Shown here in pieces: positions 1 to 10,400 of a stretch of DNA of 64,000 nucleotides. Location: contig NZ_JBHTDN010000003.1 in the NCBI RefSeq assembly GCF_042666505.1, positions 372,001 through 436,000 of the forward strand. The letters are read 5' to 3'. Position 1 is the stretch's first letter, and each line of letters opens with the position of its first letter. The position numbers and the translations under genes were made by a program. Below the pieces are notes generated by a model that ran no database searches, had not been told where the DNA came from, and saw only the letters and a list, made by a program, of their open reading frames with translations. Source of the stretch: Parapedobacter sp042666505 (GTDB taxonomy: Bacteria; Bacteroidota; Bacteroidia; Sphingobacteriales; Sphingobacteriaceae).

Positions 1-48
1 CGGGCGGTGGCCGACTACCTGGAGAGAAAACTGATAAAAGAAAGATAA
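1..48 (+). CDS. 3' end of an upstream gene (partial)
   Basis: An open frame enters from the left edge and ends at TAA 46-48, giving the last 15 residues of a protein (basic, helical-looking tail ending KLIKER). It stops only 8 nt before the next gene, so it is probably the preceding member of the same operon. Too short to assign to a family. Confidence 0.6.
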   Translation, partial: RAVADYLERKLIKER

Positions 49-56
49 TACCATTT

Positions 57-1127
57 ATGAAGGAAACAGCAATAATATTGACGGCGGGTATCCTGCACAC
101 CGGCGATGCAAAAACCGCGCATGGCCTGATTCGCGAAAGCGGGCGGTTTCAGATCATCGGCGTGGTAGATCCCGTCCATGCAGGCAGCGATGCCGGTGAA
201 GTGCTTGACGGAAAACACCGGCAGATTCCCGTCGTGAAAGACGTCGAAGCCGGTTTGGCCCTAGAACCCACCTATTGTATTGTTGGCGTGGCAACGATAG
301 GGGGATATTTCCCTCCCGCGATGTTGGATGATATTCGACAGGTTTTGAAGGCAGGCGTTTCCGTAGTAAACGGCCTGCACGACTACTTGACGGAACATCC
401 GGACGTTGTATCCCTGGCGTCGGCCAGCGGGGCGAAGTTGATTGACATCCGTAAACCTAAGCCGTTCCGCGAGCTGAAGTTTTGGAGTGGTGAAATCCTT
501 AAGCTCCAAACACCTGTGATTGCGGTGATGGGAACGGACTGTGCCCTCGGCAAACGGACTACCGCCCGGTTGCTTGTTCAAGAAGGACGGCGATCGGGCT
601 TAAACGTCGAGATGGTGTATACCGGGCAGACCGGCTGGCTGCAGGGTGGTGAATATGGGTTTATCTTTGATTCAACGTTGAATGACTTTGTCTCGGGTGA
701 GTTGGAAGATGCTATTCTGCAATGTGCGCGGGAGGCGCAGCCCGATGTGATCCTGCTTGAAGGCCAATCCGCATTACGGAATCCCAGTGGCCCCGGAGGC
801 GCAGAATTTCTGATATCCGGGCAGGCTAAGCACGTCATTCTAGTACACGCACCCAAGCGGCGGTATTATGAACATACGCCCGAGTGGGGCGAAATTCCTT
901 CGATCGCCTCGGAAATTGAATTGATTGCCCAGTATGGTGCAACGGTCATCGCTTTGGCATTGAATACGGAAGACTGTACGGAGGCGGAGGCACTTGAATG
1001 GAAAGCACAATACCATGCCGAGCTGGGAATCCCTGTTTTGCTTCCATTGGAAGAGGGGTGTGCTGCTGCCATCCCATTGTTAAGGACACTTGCTAATAAA
1101 CCGTTGGATGAACATTACAGCAGTTAG
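57..1127 (+). CDS. dgcN: DUF1611 family protein, DgcN-type D-glutamate N-acetyltransferase
   Basis: 356 residues with a DUF1611 layout: an N-terminal Rossmann-like part (about 1-140) and a C-terminal P-loop part (about 150-345). The Walker A-like loop is visible as GTDCALGKRTT at residues 159-169. No signal peptide, so cytoplasmic. DUF1611 proteins next to an enolase-superfamily epimerase have been described as DgcN, which N-acetylates D-glutamate so that DgcA can racemise it to N-acetyl-L-glutamate. The next gene is exactly such an epimerase and overlaps this one by 20 nt, which is the main reason for the specific name. Older annotation of this pair is dipeptide epimerase plus a NAD-dependent epimerase-like ATPase. 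The family is sure; the substrate is inferred from the pairing. Confidence 0.75.
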   Translation: MKETAIILTAGILHTGDAKTAHGLIRESGRFQIIGVVDPVHAGSDAGEVLDGKHRQIPVVKDVEAGLALEPTYCIVGVATIGGYFPPAMLDDIRQVLKAGVSVVNGLHDYLTEHPDVVSLASASGAKLIDIRKPKPFRELKFWSGEILKLQTPVIAVMGTDCALGKRTTARLLVQEGRRSGLNVEMVYTGQTGWLQGGEYGFIFDSTLNDFVSGELEDAILQCAREAQPDVILLEGQSALRNPSGPGGAEFLISGQAKHVILVHAPKRRYYEHTPEWGEIPSIASEIELIAQYGATVIALALNTEDCTEAEALEWKAQYHAELGIPVLLPLEEGCAAAIPLLRTLANKPLDEHYSS

Positions 1128-2172
1128 TTTTGAAAAGCGGTCTTTGCCACTGACACGGCCATATACCATTGCGCGGACAACGGTTTCGGCCGTGGAGATG
1201 GTTTTCGTGAAAATACAGCTGGCCGACGGAACCGTGGGGATCGGATCTGCCAGTACGGACGCTGACGTGGTCGGCGAGTGTGCGGACGATACGATCGCCA
1301 ATCTGGAAAATGGCGGTGCGCAATGGCTGGTCGGAAAGGACATCCGCACGTTTATGGGGCTCATCCGCGAGACGCAGCGGACGTTCCCGCTACAACCCGG
1401 TACACAGGCCGTGATTGATCTAGCCTTACACGACGCGTTCGGTAAATGGATGGGTCTTCCAGTGGTAGACTTTTACGGCCGATACCACGTACAATTGCCG
1501 ACATCGGTTACCATCGGTATAAAAGGGGTTGACGACACGCTGGAAGAAGCACAAGAATATCAGGATCGTGGTTTCCGGGTGCTTAAGGTGAAAACCGGTT
1601 TGGACGTAGCGGAGGATATCGAACGCATTGTGAAGTTGCGTGAGCGTTTCGGTGCCTATTTCGGAATACGTGTAGACGCAAACACCGGCTACACCTTAGC
1701 GCAATTGATCCGCTTTATGGAGGCGACTGCCCCATTGGACGTCGAACTGGTTGAGCAGCCGATGCCCCCGGGCAACGAAGACGCCATCCGCACCTTGCCG
1801 CGGATATTCAGGCAGCGGTTAGCTGCTGACGAGTCGCTCAAAAATGCAGTGTCTGCGGTGGAGTTGTGTGAAGGCGAACCGTATGGGATCTATAACATCA
1901 AATTGATGAAATGCGGCGGGATTACCGGAGCCATGGACATCGCCACAGTGGCCAAACAGCGCGATATTAAACTTTTTTGGGGCTGTAATGACGAGAGCAT
2001 TGCGAGCATAACCGGAGCACTGCACGCCGCATTCGCCTGTCCGCATACACGGTACATCGACCTGGATGGGAGCTTGGATCTCGCGGCGGATTTCGTGGCG
2101 GGAGGATTTATATTGGAGAACGGCCTGATGCGGCTACCGGACGCACCGGGGTTGGGCTTGCACATGAATTGA
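1108..2172 (+). CDS. dgcA: Enolase-superfamily epimerase/racemase (DgcA / dipeptide-epimerase type)
   Basis: 354 residues of the muconate-lactonising (MLE) subgroup. Visible catalytic set: KVK at 160-162, metal ligands D190 (VDAN), E216 (VEQP) and D241 (ADES), and the second catalytic lysine in IKLMK at 265-268. These are the residues used for 1,1-proton transfer at an alpha carbon, so a racemase/epimerase is well supported. I chose ATG 1108 over an in-frame TTG at 1090 because it gives a normal N-terminus (MNITAVSFEKR); it overlaps dgcN by 20 nt, implying translational coupling. Beside DUF1611 the likely substrate is N-acetyl-D-glutamate. The alternative is an L-Ala-D/L-Glu dipeptide epimerase of murein-peptide recycling; either reading concerns D-Glu. 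Confidence 0.8.
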   Translation: MNITAVSFEKRSLPLTRPYTIARTTVSAVEMVFVKIQLADGTVGIGSASTDADVVGECADDTIANLENGGAQWLVGKDIRTFMGLIRETQRTFPLQPGTQAVIDLALHDAFGKWMGLPVVDFYGRYHVQLPTSVTIGIKGVDDTLEEAQEYQDRGFRVLKVKTGLDVAEDIERIVKLRERFGAYFGIRVDANTGYTLAQLIRFMEATAPLDVELVEQPMPPGNEDAIRTLPRIFRQRLAADESLKNAVSAVELCEGEPYGIYNIKLMKCGGITGAMDIATVAKQRDIKLFWGCNDESIASITGALHAAFACPHTRYIDLDGSLDLAADFVAGGFILENGLMRLPDAPGLGLHMN

Positions 2173-2176
2173 AAAA

Positions 2177-3571
2177 ATGGAAGCAACAAACACGTTAAAA
2201 CGAACGGTAAGTGGATGGTCCGCCGTATTACTGATGATCAGTGCTGTAATCGGGTCTGGCGTATTCAAGAAAATTGTTCCGATGGCTGACAGCCTGCATG
2301 ACGGTGCACTTATCTTGATCTGTTGGCTGGCTGCGGGTTTACTGAGCATGATCGGGGCGCTGTGTACCGCCGAGTTGGCGGCCATGATGCCGGGTTCGGG
2401 GGGTGAATATGTCTACTTCCGGAAGATTTACGGACGTTTTTTCGCATTTCTGTATGGCTGGGCAAATCTGGTGGTGATGCGTTCAGCGACCATTGCCGCG
2501 CTGGCGTTTGTGTTTTCGCAATCTGTGTATGCGCTGTTGCCTGCAAGTACAGTCGGCAACTGGGGGGAAGCGACCATCGTCGTTAAGATCTTTGCCTCCT
2601 TGCTGGTGGTCGGACTTAGTGCAGTCAACTATCGGGGGATGGTTTTCGGCGCATCGCTGAGCCGGGTTTTTATCCTGGGTATTATACTCGCCATGGTATT
2701 CTTTATTGGATATGCATACTTCGGGTATGAACCGGCTCCGGTAGTGGATGCTTCTTTTACAGTGTCACGTACTGCACCCGAAGGATTTGGTTGGATAACG
2801 GCATTTTTTGCGGCTTCCCTCGCCGCGTTCTGGGGATATGAAGGGTGGAACAACGTGGGCTACATCGGTGAGGAAGTGAAGAACCCGCAACGGAACATCC
2901 CTTTGGCGTTGATCCTGGGTACGGGGATTATCATCCTTCTGTACATCGTCATGAACGCCGCATACCTACGGATCATGCCGGTGGAGGCGTATGCCGCGAT
3001 GATGGAAACCCCTGAAAAGATTGCAGCTGTTGAGGCGGCTTCGGTCATGAGCGGCCCTGTAGGCGGGGCAGTATTATCGGTTCTCATCTTATGCAGTACG
3101 TTTAACTGTACAAACAGCACGATCCTGCTTTCTTCGCGGATATTTTATGCACTGAGCAAAGACCGGTTGTTTCTTCCGTTTGCCTCCAAAGTGCATCCAC
3201 GCTTTGGCACTCCTTCCAACGCGATTGTTCTCCAAGGGATGTGGGCCTGTCTGATGATCTGGATGGGTTCTTTTGATCAGTTAACGGACCTGCTGATCTT
3301 TGCGGCGTTCATCTTTTACGGCGCCACGGCACTCGGTGTCGTATTGATGCGCCGCAGGGCACCTGCCCTGGAACGCCCTTACCGTGCGCTTGGTTATCCG
3401 GTGTTGCCTATGCTGTTTTTTACGTTTTGCCTTGCATTGGTTGTCATCACGATTTATGGAAATCCGCTACGCTCATTAATGGGCCTGGGACTCATTGCCG
3501 CCGGCATCCCTATTTATTTTTACTTTATCAGAAGACAGAAAGTCGATATTAACCCCAAACCATTGGATTAA
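2177..3571 (+). CDS. APC-family amino-acid permease
   Basis: 464 residues, about 12 hydrophobic segments. Shows the APC signature in TM1 (ISAVIGSGVF, G26-S-G28) and the conserved loop AELAAMMPGSGGEYVYFRK after TM2. An inner-membrane transporter of the basic amino-acid/polyamine/organocation superfamily; exact substrate cannot be read from sequence. It starts 4 nt after dgcA and is followed 10 nt later by the exported serine hydrolase, so it is in the middle of the operon. By context it probably imports the amino acid or dipeptide (for example D-Glu or a D-Glu-containing product) used by DgcN/DgcA. Confidence 0.85.
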   Translation: MEATNTLKRTVSGWSAVLLMISAVIGSGVFKKIVPMADSLHDGALILICWLAAGLLSMIGALCTAELAAMMPGSGGEYVYFRKIYGRFFAFLYGWANLVVMRSATIAALAFVFSQSVYALLPASTVGNWGEATIVVKIFASLLVVGLSAVNYRGMVFGASLSRVFILGIILAMVFFIGYAYFGYEPAPVVDASFTVSRTAPEGFGWITAFFAASLAAFWGYEGWNNVGYIGEEVKNPQRNIPLALILGTGIIILLYIVMNAAYLRIMPVEAYAAMMETPEKIAAVEAASVMSGPVGGAVLSVLILCSTFNCTNSTILLSSRIFYALSKDRLFLPFASKVHPRFGTPSNAIVLQGMWACLMIWMGSFDQLTDLLIFAAFIFYGATALGVVLMRRRAPALERPYRALGYPVLPMLFFTFCLALVVITIYGNPLRSLMGLGLIAAGIPIYFYFIRRQKVDINPKPLD

Positions 3572-3581
3572 CAGATTTAAA

Positions 3582-5999
3582 ATGAAACAAACGGTAATTA
3601 CAATCATGTGCAGCGCATTGCTGGCGCTGGGAGTTGGTGAAACCACATGGGCCCAGGAAGCTACACTTCCCCCTGGATTAGACGACTACGTAAACCGGGT
3701 GCTCCGGGAGTTTGAGGTGCCCGGAGTCGGTATAGGAATCGTTAAGGACGGCAAGGTAATATTGGCGAAAGGTTACGGAGTAAAAAAACTGGGCGATCCC
3801 GATCCGGTGGATGAACACACGCTATTTAACATTGCGTCAAACAGTAAGGCGTTTACGGCGACTGCATTGGCTATGTTGGTGGAAGAGGGGAAGCTAAAGT
3901 GGGAAGACCCTGTGATCAAGTACTTGCCGTATCTGCAATTCTCAGACGATTATGTGACCCAAAACCTAACGGTCCGCGATTTACTCGTGCATCATAGTGG
4001 CCTTCCGGCGTATGCCAATGATTTTTTGTTGTTTCCACCATCCACCTATAGCCGCAAGGAATTGCTCAAAAAGCTGAAAGGTGTGCCCTTGCAGTATGAC
4101 TTCCGGTCGGTCTATGCGTATGACAACATCTTATACGTGGCAGCAGGAGAAGTAGTAGGAGCTGTCTCCGGTATGGCGTGGGAAGATTTTGTAAAAACCC
4201 GGATTTTTGATCGGGTCGGTATGGAAAATACCATTTCGCGTTACTCGACGTTGAAGGATCAACCAAATGTAGCATACGCGCACGCACGCCGCAACGGGAA
4301 GGTGGAAGTGCGTGAGCGTTACTTCGAAACCAATATAGGCGATAACGGCAATCCTGCCGGCGGTATCGCCTCTTCAGCCGCCGACATGTCACGCTGGTTA
4401 ATTACCCAACTCGATTCCGGACGTACACCGGATGGATTCCGGATATTCGAGCCGGCGGCAACCGAACAATTATGGAAAATTATACGGCCGATGCCGATCG
4501 ATAAAGAACCCGAATGGCTCAAACCCAACCAGAAAAACTTTTATGGTTATGCCCTTGGCTTCCGCGCCTACGATTACCGCGGGGTGAAAGTGATCGGTCA
4601 TGGCGGGTTATTGACGGGGTTTGTTTCGCAGATTGCGATGGTTCCCGATCACGGCCTGGGCGTTGTCGTACTGACGAATCAGCTTTCTTCGGGCGCATAC
4701 TGGGCCATTATTAACCATGTGCTCGACTATTACCTGGGTAACGAATCCTTTGATTGGATTGCTGGTTACAAAAAAGAGTTGGACCAGTCGTTAGCCCGGC
4801 AAGATTCGGCAAGGGCGAAATACAAGCCCGTGGCGCGGGATCCGGAATGGAAGCGTTCGTTGCCGCTGTCCTCGTATGCAGGCGCCTACCGCGACCGGTT
4901 ACTGGGCCGCGGGGTAATCAGCCTTATCGGAGATAGTACATTACGTATCGATTTTACTAAATCACCACAATACAGCGGCCAGCTGCGTTATTTTCATGGC
5001 GACCAGTTCCAGTTGATTTATGATAATACCGATCGCGGCGAAGGGCCTTTCCTCACGTTCTTGTTCAATGCCGACAAGTCCATCCGTGAAGGCCATTTCG
5101 TTTCTGAAAAGGAAGGAGGGAGCAGCGACTGGTCCGATATTGTGCTGGCACCAGACAAAGAGGCTATCCTCGATACGGCCGACCTCCGAACCCGCATAAA
5201 TAAACTTTTCAAAAAACATCCGGAAGGCCGTTTTGCCTATGCAGTCATGGACCTGCAAAGCGGCGAGCAGCTCTTATATAACGCACGGGAAACTTTCCAC
5301 GCCGCCAGCACGATGAAAACCCCCGTCATGATTGAGGTATATAAGCAGGCGGCTGCAGGCAAATTTAACATCAACGATTCCCTTAACGTGTACAACACCT
5401 TCCGGAGTATTGTAGATAAAAGTAAGTTTTCGCTGCCTGCAAATACCGATAGTGAAGGGGATCTTTATGCACGTGTAGGCTCCAAGCTCACTTATCGCGA
5501 CATTGTTTTCCGGATGATCACCGAAAGTAGCAACCTGGCGACCAATATCCTGATTGATCAAGTAGGCGCTAAAAACGTCATGAAAACCATGAAGGCTATG
5601 GGGGTGAACGATATACAGGTGCTTCGTGGTGTCGAGGACACCAAGGCCTACGAGCGCGGAATGAACAATACGACAACCGCCTACGACTTGATGTTAATTT
5701 TTGAACAACTGGCTAACAAATCGGTGGTTAGCCAAGCGGCAAGTGATGACATGTTGACCATATTAAAAGCGCAAAAGTTTAATAGTGTGATCCCTGCCCT
5801 ACTCCCTGACGATGTAGTCGTTGCGCATAAAACAGGTTCTCTTCCTCAGGTACGTCATGATAGTGGCATTGTTTACCTGCCCGACGGGCGGGCGTATGTC
5901 GTGGTGTTGCTGTCTGATCAAATACCCGAAGGGATGTCCAGACCTACGTTGGCGCAGGTATCCAAATTGATATACGATTATATCAGTGAAAAACAGTAA
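3582..5999 (+). CDS. Exported tandem serine hydrolase: class C-like + class A-like beta-lactamase-fold domains
   Basis: 805 residues from ATG 3582, which is placed directly before a signal peptide (MKQTVITIMCSALLALGVGE, cleavage near TWAQ). Domain 1 (about 30-400) is a PF00144-type serine hydrolase with S86-N-S-K89, Y180-D-N182 and HGG 340-342. A linker/beta domain (about 430-545) follows. Domain 2 (about 555-800) is a class A-like beta-lactamase fold with S576-T-M-K579, SSN 649-651 and KTG 750-752. Both active-site serine/lysine pairs look intact. Class C-like members in such loci are often D-aminopeptidases, DD-peptidases or esterases; true beta-lactamase activity is not implied. Position between an amino-acid permease and a PLP enzyme, with dgcNA upstream, suggests release of D-residues from peptides in the periplasm or outside. 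Confidence 0.8.
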   Translation: MKQTVITIMCSALLALGVGETTWAQEATLPPGLDDYVNRVLREFEVPGVGIGIVKDGKVILAKGYGVKKLGDPDPVDEHTLFNIASNSKAFTATALAMLVEEGKLKWEDPVIKYLPYLQFSDDYVTQNLTVRDLLVHHSGLPAYANDFLLFPPSTYSRKELLKKLKGVPLQYDFRSVYAYDNILYVAAGEVVGAVSGMAWEDFVKTRIFDRVGMENTISRYSTLKDQPNVAYAHARRNGKVEVRERYFETNIGDNGNPAGGIASSAADMSRWLITQLDSGRTPDGFRIFEPAATEQLWKIIRPMPIDKEPEWLKPNQKNFYGYALGFRAYDYRGVKVIGHGGLLTGFVSQIAMVPDHGLGVVVLTNQLSSGAYWAIINHVLDYYLGNESFDWIAGYKKELDQSLARQDSARAKYKPVARDPEWKRSLPLSSYAGAYRDRLLGRGVISLIGDSTLRIDFTKSPQYSGQLRYFHGDQFQLIYDNTDRGEGPFLTFLFNADKSIREGHFVSEKEGGSSDWSDIVLAPDKEAILDTADLRTRINKLFKKHPEGRFAYAVMDLQSGEQLLYNARETFHAASTMKTPVMIEVYKQAAAGKFNINDSLNVYNTFRSIVDKSKFSLPANTDSEGDLYARVGSKLTYRDIVFRMITESSNLATNILIDQVGAKNVMKTMKAMGVNDIQVLRGVEDTKAYERGMNNTTTAYDLMLIFEQLANKSVVSQAASDDMLTILKAQKFNSVIPALLPDDVVVAHKTGSLPQVRHDSGIVYLPDGRAYVVVLLSDQIPEGMSRPTLAQVSKLIYDYISEKQ

Positions 6000-6012
6000 A
6001 AATGCTTGATAC

Positions 6013-7188
6013 ATGGATTCAAAAACGATCGGAAAAAGTACCCAATCTGTCTGGGGAGGAGAAGGTTTTGATGGAAAATACATTGCGACCCCTGTGGTTC
6101 GCAGTGTGGCTTTTGCTTATGACGATGTTGATCGTTGGGAAGCAGTTGCCGTCGGTGAACAAAAAGGCCACATCTACAGCCGAAACACCAATCCCACGGT
6201 AGCGGTGTTAGAGGAAAAAATCCGGTTGTTGGAAGGCGGGGAGGCTGCAACGTCGTTCGCTACCGGAATGGGGGCTATCAGCAACACGCTCTTTACGCTG
6301 CTGAAACCGGGCAGCCGTGTGGTTTCCATCAAAGATACTTACGGTGGAACAAGCAAATTATTCCTTGATTTTTTACCCATTAGGGGCGTTAAAGTTGCGT
6401 TATATGATACCACCGATTTAGATGGATTGGAGGCGTGTATTCTTCAGGGATGCGATGTGGTTTACTTGGAGTCGCCAACCAACCCAACATTGAAAGTAGT
6501 TGATCTGTCACGGTTGAGTATTGCGGCCCGGAAAGTAGGGGCGCTGGTGGTGGTTGATAATACATTTGCAACCCCTATCAATCAAAACCCGCTTGCGCTG
6601 GGTGCGGATTTGGTGCTGCACAGCGCCACTAAGTTTCTCTGTGGCCATTCGGACGCCATGGGAGGATTGCTAACCGGGCGAGCGGATTTGGTGAAACAGG
6701 TATTTGAATACCGTGAAATAACAGGAGCGAGCCTGCAAGCAGACGCAGCCTATCTTATTGAACGTGGAATGAAAACCTTGGCACTACGGATTGAACGCCA
6801 AAACAGCAACGCCCAGAAAATTGCAATGTATTTGCAGAACCATCCCAAGGTTGCGGACGTGTTTTATCCCGGCTTGCCTACCCACCCGGGACATGAACTG
6901 GCAAAGCAGCAGATGTCGGGCTTTGGTGGGATGCTGAGTTTCACGCTCGACGGTACGTTTGAAAAGGTAAAGAAATTGCTTTCCAAGCTGACATATTCGC
7001 ATATGGCCGCTAGTTTGGGGTCTGTAGGGACATTGGTGGGGCCGCCCCGCACAACGAGCCACGTGGAGCTGACCGATGCACAGCGTGCAGCACTCGGAAT
7101 TCCCGAAGCGTTGATCCGTTTTTCCGTAGGGATAGAGAATGTGGAAGATCTTATTGCCGATGTTGATGAAGCACTAGCTAAGATTTAG
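6013..7188 (+). CDS. Cys/Met-metabolism PLP enzyme (cystathionine gamma-lyase/synthase type)
   Basis: 391 residues, cytoplasmic. Recognisable features of the Cys_Met_Meta_PP family: YSRNTNPT (phosphate grip), GMGAI, LESPTNPTLKV, VVDNTFATP and the PLP lysine K207 in SATKFLCGHSD. The loop DTYGGTSKLF carries YGGT as in cystathionine gamma-synthase/lyase, not the YGCT cysteine typical of methionine gamma-lyase, so I prefer the former. It starts 13 nt after the serine hydrolase and is the last gene before the inverted repeat at 7286, so it closes the operon. Role in the locus is unclear: it may deaminate or eliminate a side chain of an amino acid released from the imported peptide. Confidence 0.85.
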   Translation: MDSKTIGKSTQSVWGGEGFDGKYIATPVVRSVAFAYDDVDRWEAVAVGEQKGHIYSRNTNPTVAVLEEKIRLLEGGEAATSFATGMGAISNTLFTLLKPGSRVVSIKDTYGGTSKLFLDFLPIRGVKVALYDTTDLDGLEACILQGCDVVYLESPTNPTLKVVDLSRLSIAARKVGALVVVDNTFATPINQNPLALGADLVLHSATKFLCGHSDAMGGLLTGRADLVKQVFEYREITGASLQADAAYLIERGMKTLALRIERQNSNAQKIAMYLQNHPKVADVFYPGLPTHPGHELAKQQMSGFGGMLSFTLDGTFEKVKKLLSKLTYSHMAASLGSVGTLVGPPRTTSHVELTDAQRAALGIPEALIRFSVGIENVEDLIADVDEALAKI

Positions 7189-7493
7189 TCAGAGTCGGAA
7201 TCGCTGGTTCATACCCTAATGCGTTTTTCTGCTGATTTTTGTGTGTTATGGGAATTTTGGGCGTTATCTTGAAGTGATTTTGGGGTTTTCGCATGTTTTT
7301 TTGATTATTCTACAAAAAAACATGCGAAAACATGCGTATTTCTAAATACTTTTTTGTATTCTTGTCTTGCTGACAGACCAATTATATTCTAGTTAAATTC
7401 GGGATCGAGGGCGCGGATTGCAAAGACTGTCTCCGGTGGATGCGAAATATAGCGATTGCGAATGTTTACTATCAAAAATCAATAACACGCATT
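7189..7493. other. Intergenic region between operon 1 and the SusC/SusD unit
   Basis: 305 nt, AT-rich, with no convincing ORF. It holds the inverted repeat at 7286-7330 and must contain the promoter of the following SusC gene. A TATTCTTG near 7356 and a TATATTCT near 7385 are imperfect matches to the Bacteroidota -7 element; neither is strong enough to call. Confidence 0.5.
7286..7330. terminator. Perfect 17-bp inverted repeat, probable terminator
   Basis: Left arm 7286-7302 and right arm 7314-7330 are exact reverse complements (core TTTTCGCATG), separated by an 11-nt loop. The outer part is GC-containing and the inner part is a T7/A7 pair. It lies 97 nt after the stop of the PLP enzyme and about 160 nt before the SusC start, where transcription of the first operon would be expected to end. 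There is no separate T-run after the right arm, and the second CATGCG at 7331-7336 repeats part of the arm, so an operator function is also possible. Confidence 0.45.
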
Positions 7494-10400
7494 ATGAGAA
7501 AAGTTAACTTAAAAAGGCTTGGCGGGCTTCTTCTGGCCTTACTGTGGCTGGTTGAAGTGGGGTATGGCCAACAACGGACATTAAACGGCAAAGTAACCAC
7601 TTCGGATGGAGAAACGCTTTCAGGCGTTACCGTAACTGTGAAGGGAACTCCCATCAGTGTACAGACGGACGATGGCGGACGCTATTCAATCCAGATTCCG
7701 GGTGCGGATGCGGTTCTGGAATTCCGTTATGTTGGCATGGAAGTCCAGGAATTACGGGTTGGAACCTCAAGCACGCTGAATGTAACGTTGTCACCCGCTT
7801 CATCAACGTTGGATGAAGTAGCGGTTACAGCCTTTGGCATTAGGCGTGAGGAGCGTTCCTTAGGCTATACCGCGCAATCCGTAACGGCGGAAGAGCTAAC
7901 GGTCAATAAACAACCGAATATGGTCAACGCACTGCAGGGGAAGACTGCCGGTGTACAGATCCGGAGTACCGGCGGGGCCCCTGGGCAAGGTGCCAAGATC
8001 CAGATCCGGGGAATAAACTCATTGGATCCGAACCGTGACAACCAACCGTTGTTCGTGATTGACGGGGTGTTGATGGATAACAGTACCTCTACACAGGGTG
8101 AAGGTGCTGCAGGTCGGGGCATGAGTAACCGCGGGGTGGATATCAACCCGGACGACATTGAATCGATGAATATCCTCCGTGGAGGGGCGGCTACTGCGCT
8201 TTATGGTCTCCGTGGTTCCAATGGCGTGGTGGTGATTACCACCAAACAGGGACGGAGCGGCCAGCTTCGCATCGACTACCAGGGTTCCATTGGTCTGGAT
8301 GAGGTCAATAAATTCCCAAAGATGCAAGATGTTTATACACAGGGTTGGGCCGGCGTCTACGATACGGGTTCGTTTTGGCCGGCTTTTGGTCCTACCGTGG
8401 AAGAAGCCCGCGCCATCGATCCCAGTCACCCGGCACAGCTCTATAATTACCTAGAGGATGCCTACGAAACCGGTTTTCAATATAAAAACTCGCTTAGCCT
8501 GTCGGGTGGATCCGAAAAGATCACCTATTACTCCTCTCTTTCGCATTTCAGTCAGGATGGGATTATGCCGTTTTCCGACTTCCAGAATATTTCAGCACGC
8601 CTCAACACCACGGTTAAAGCCAGTAATAAATTTTCCATCACTACCAATATGAACGTCACCAACAGTGGCGGAAACCGCGGGAATGCCGGCCGGTACAACG
8701 AGCAGTTGGCCTATTGGGTGCCGCGCTACGATGTGCGCAACTATAAAAAGGAAGACGGTACCATGTATATGGGCTTTTCAGGTCTGTCAAACAACCCAAT
8801 ATATGTAGCCGAAACCAACCGGTTTGAAGACGACGTGCTCCGGTTTATTGGTAACACCAGCTTAAATTACAAGCCGACCGACTGGCTGGACCTGACCTAT
8901 ACGTTCGGGTTGGATACCTATCGCGACAGCCGGGAGGGCACGGCGCTGGGTTTCCAGGGGTTGGAGGATGAGATTCTTGTGTCGGAAAATGGCACTGACG
9001 CGGCACCTGGCCGGGGATTCTACAACGTTTACAGCACCAAATACCGGGCGTTCAATAGCACGTTCATGGCCAACTTGTCCCACCAGTTTACGCCGGCCTT
9101 TGGCGGGTCACTCCGCTTAGGCAATGACATTTATGACCGACGTATTTACCGGTCGGCCACCGAAGGATCCAACTTATCCGCTTACAATTGGTTTGCATTG
9201 CAAAACGCAAACACGTTCAATAGCGAAACCTACCGGGAGGACTACCGGCTAATGGGTACCTTTGCCGACCTGACATTGAACTTCCGGGATTACCTCTATC
9301 TGAATGCGACGATCCGGAACGATATTACCTCGTCGTTACTTAAACCGAACAACTCCTTCTTCTACCCGTCAGTTAGCCTTAGCTATGTGGTGTCCGACCA
9401 CCTGAAGCTACCGGATGTGATCAATCACGCACGGCTACGGCTGTCGTATGCGCAGATTGGGAAAGACGCATTGGCCTATGCCACCAGTCTTGGGTACACG
9501 GCATATGATGATTTACCAACGGGCTATACAGGTTTTACCCGTGCAGCGCAACTGGGCAATCCGGATCTGCGGCCTGAATTTACCAATACCTACGAGGCAG
9601 GCCTGGTATTGAATTTCTTCGACAACCGGTTGCGGTTTGACGGGAACTACTACCGGTCCGTATCGGAAGATCAAATTCTTGGCGTGCCCGTTTCGACCAC
9701 TACCGGTTTCACGACCAAGGCAATCAACCTCGGTGATATCCGCAATAGCGGGTTCGAGTTGACCGTCGGAGGTACACCCGTTAAGAACGGTAACTTCACT
9801 TGGAATACGGAGGTAAACCTATCAGCCAACCGCAATAAGGTGCTTTCGATCAATGAAGGCATAGGTGGCGATGGAGGAGAAATCGTTGTTGCGGAGGAAT
9901 TTGGTTACCTGAGCTCCAATGTCACCATGCGGGTGATCCCGGGTGAACCGTATGGTATCCTCTACGGGCGCACATACCGGCGGTATTACAGTCCGGATGA
10001 AATCGCTGCGGGGGTTAACAAATCGATCAAACTCGACGAAAACCGACCGTTGCTGATCGGCAACGATGGCTTCCCGATGCTGAGCCCCGTGGCCGACGTG
10101 AAACAGTTGGGCAGTGTGTTCCCCGATCTGATCGGCGGTTGGTATAATAATTTTACTTACAAGAACTTGTCTGTTGCCCTATTGATTGATGGCCAGTTTG
10201 GTCAGAAATACTACAACCAGATGGACAATTTCCTGGCGGCGTTCGGCATGGCCGATTACACATTGAATCGGAACGACCACGTGGTGTTTGAAGGGGTGCT
10301 GGCCGATGGGTCGCCCAATACGCAACAGGTCTGGCTGGGCCAGGGGTATGATGAGGTGACAGATCGCACCTACCCGAACGGGTACTACCGTGATTGGTAC

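Noticed and set aside
3495..3581. Upstream start of the tandem serine hydrolase at 3495
   Set aside because: It would overlap the permease by 77 nt and put 29 residues before an obvious signal peptide.
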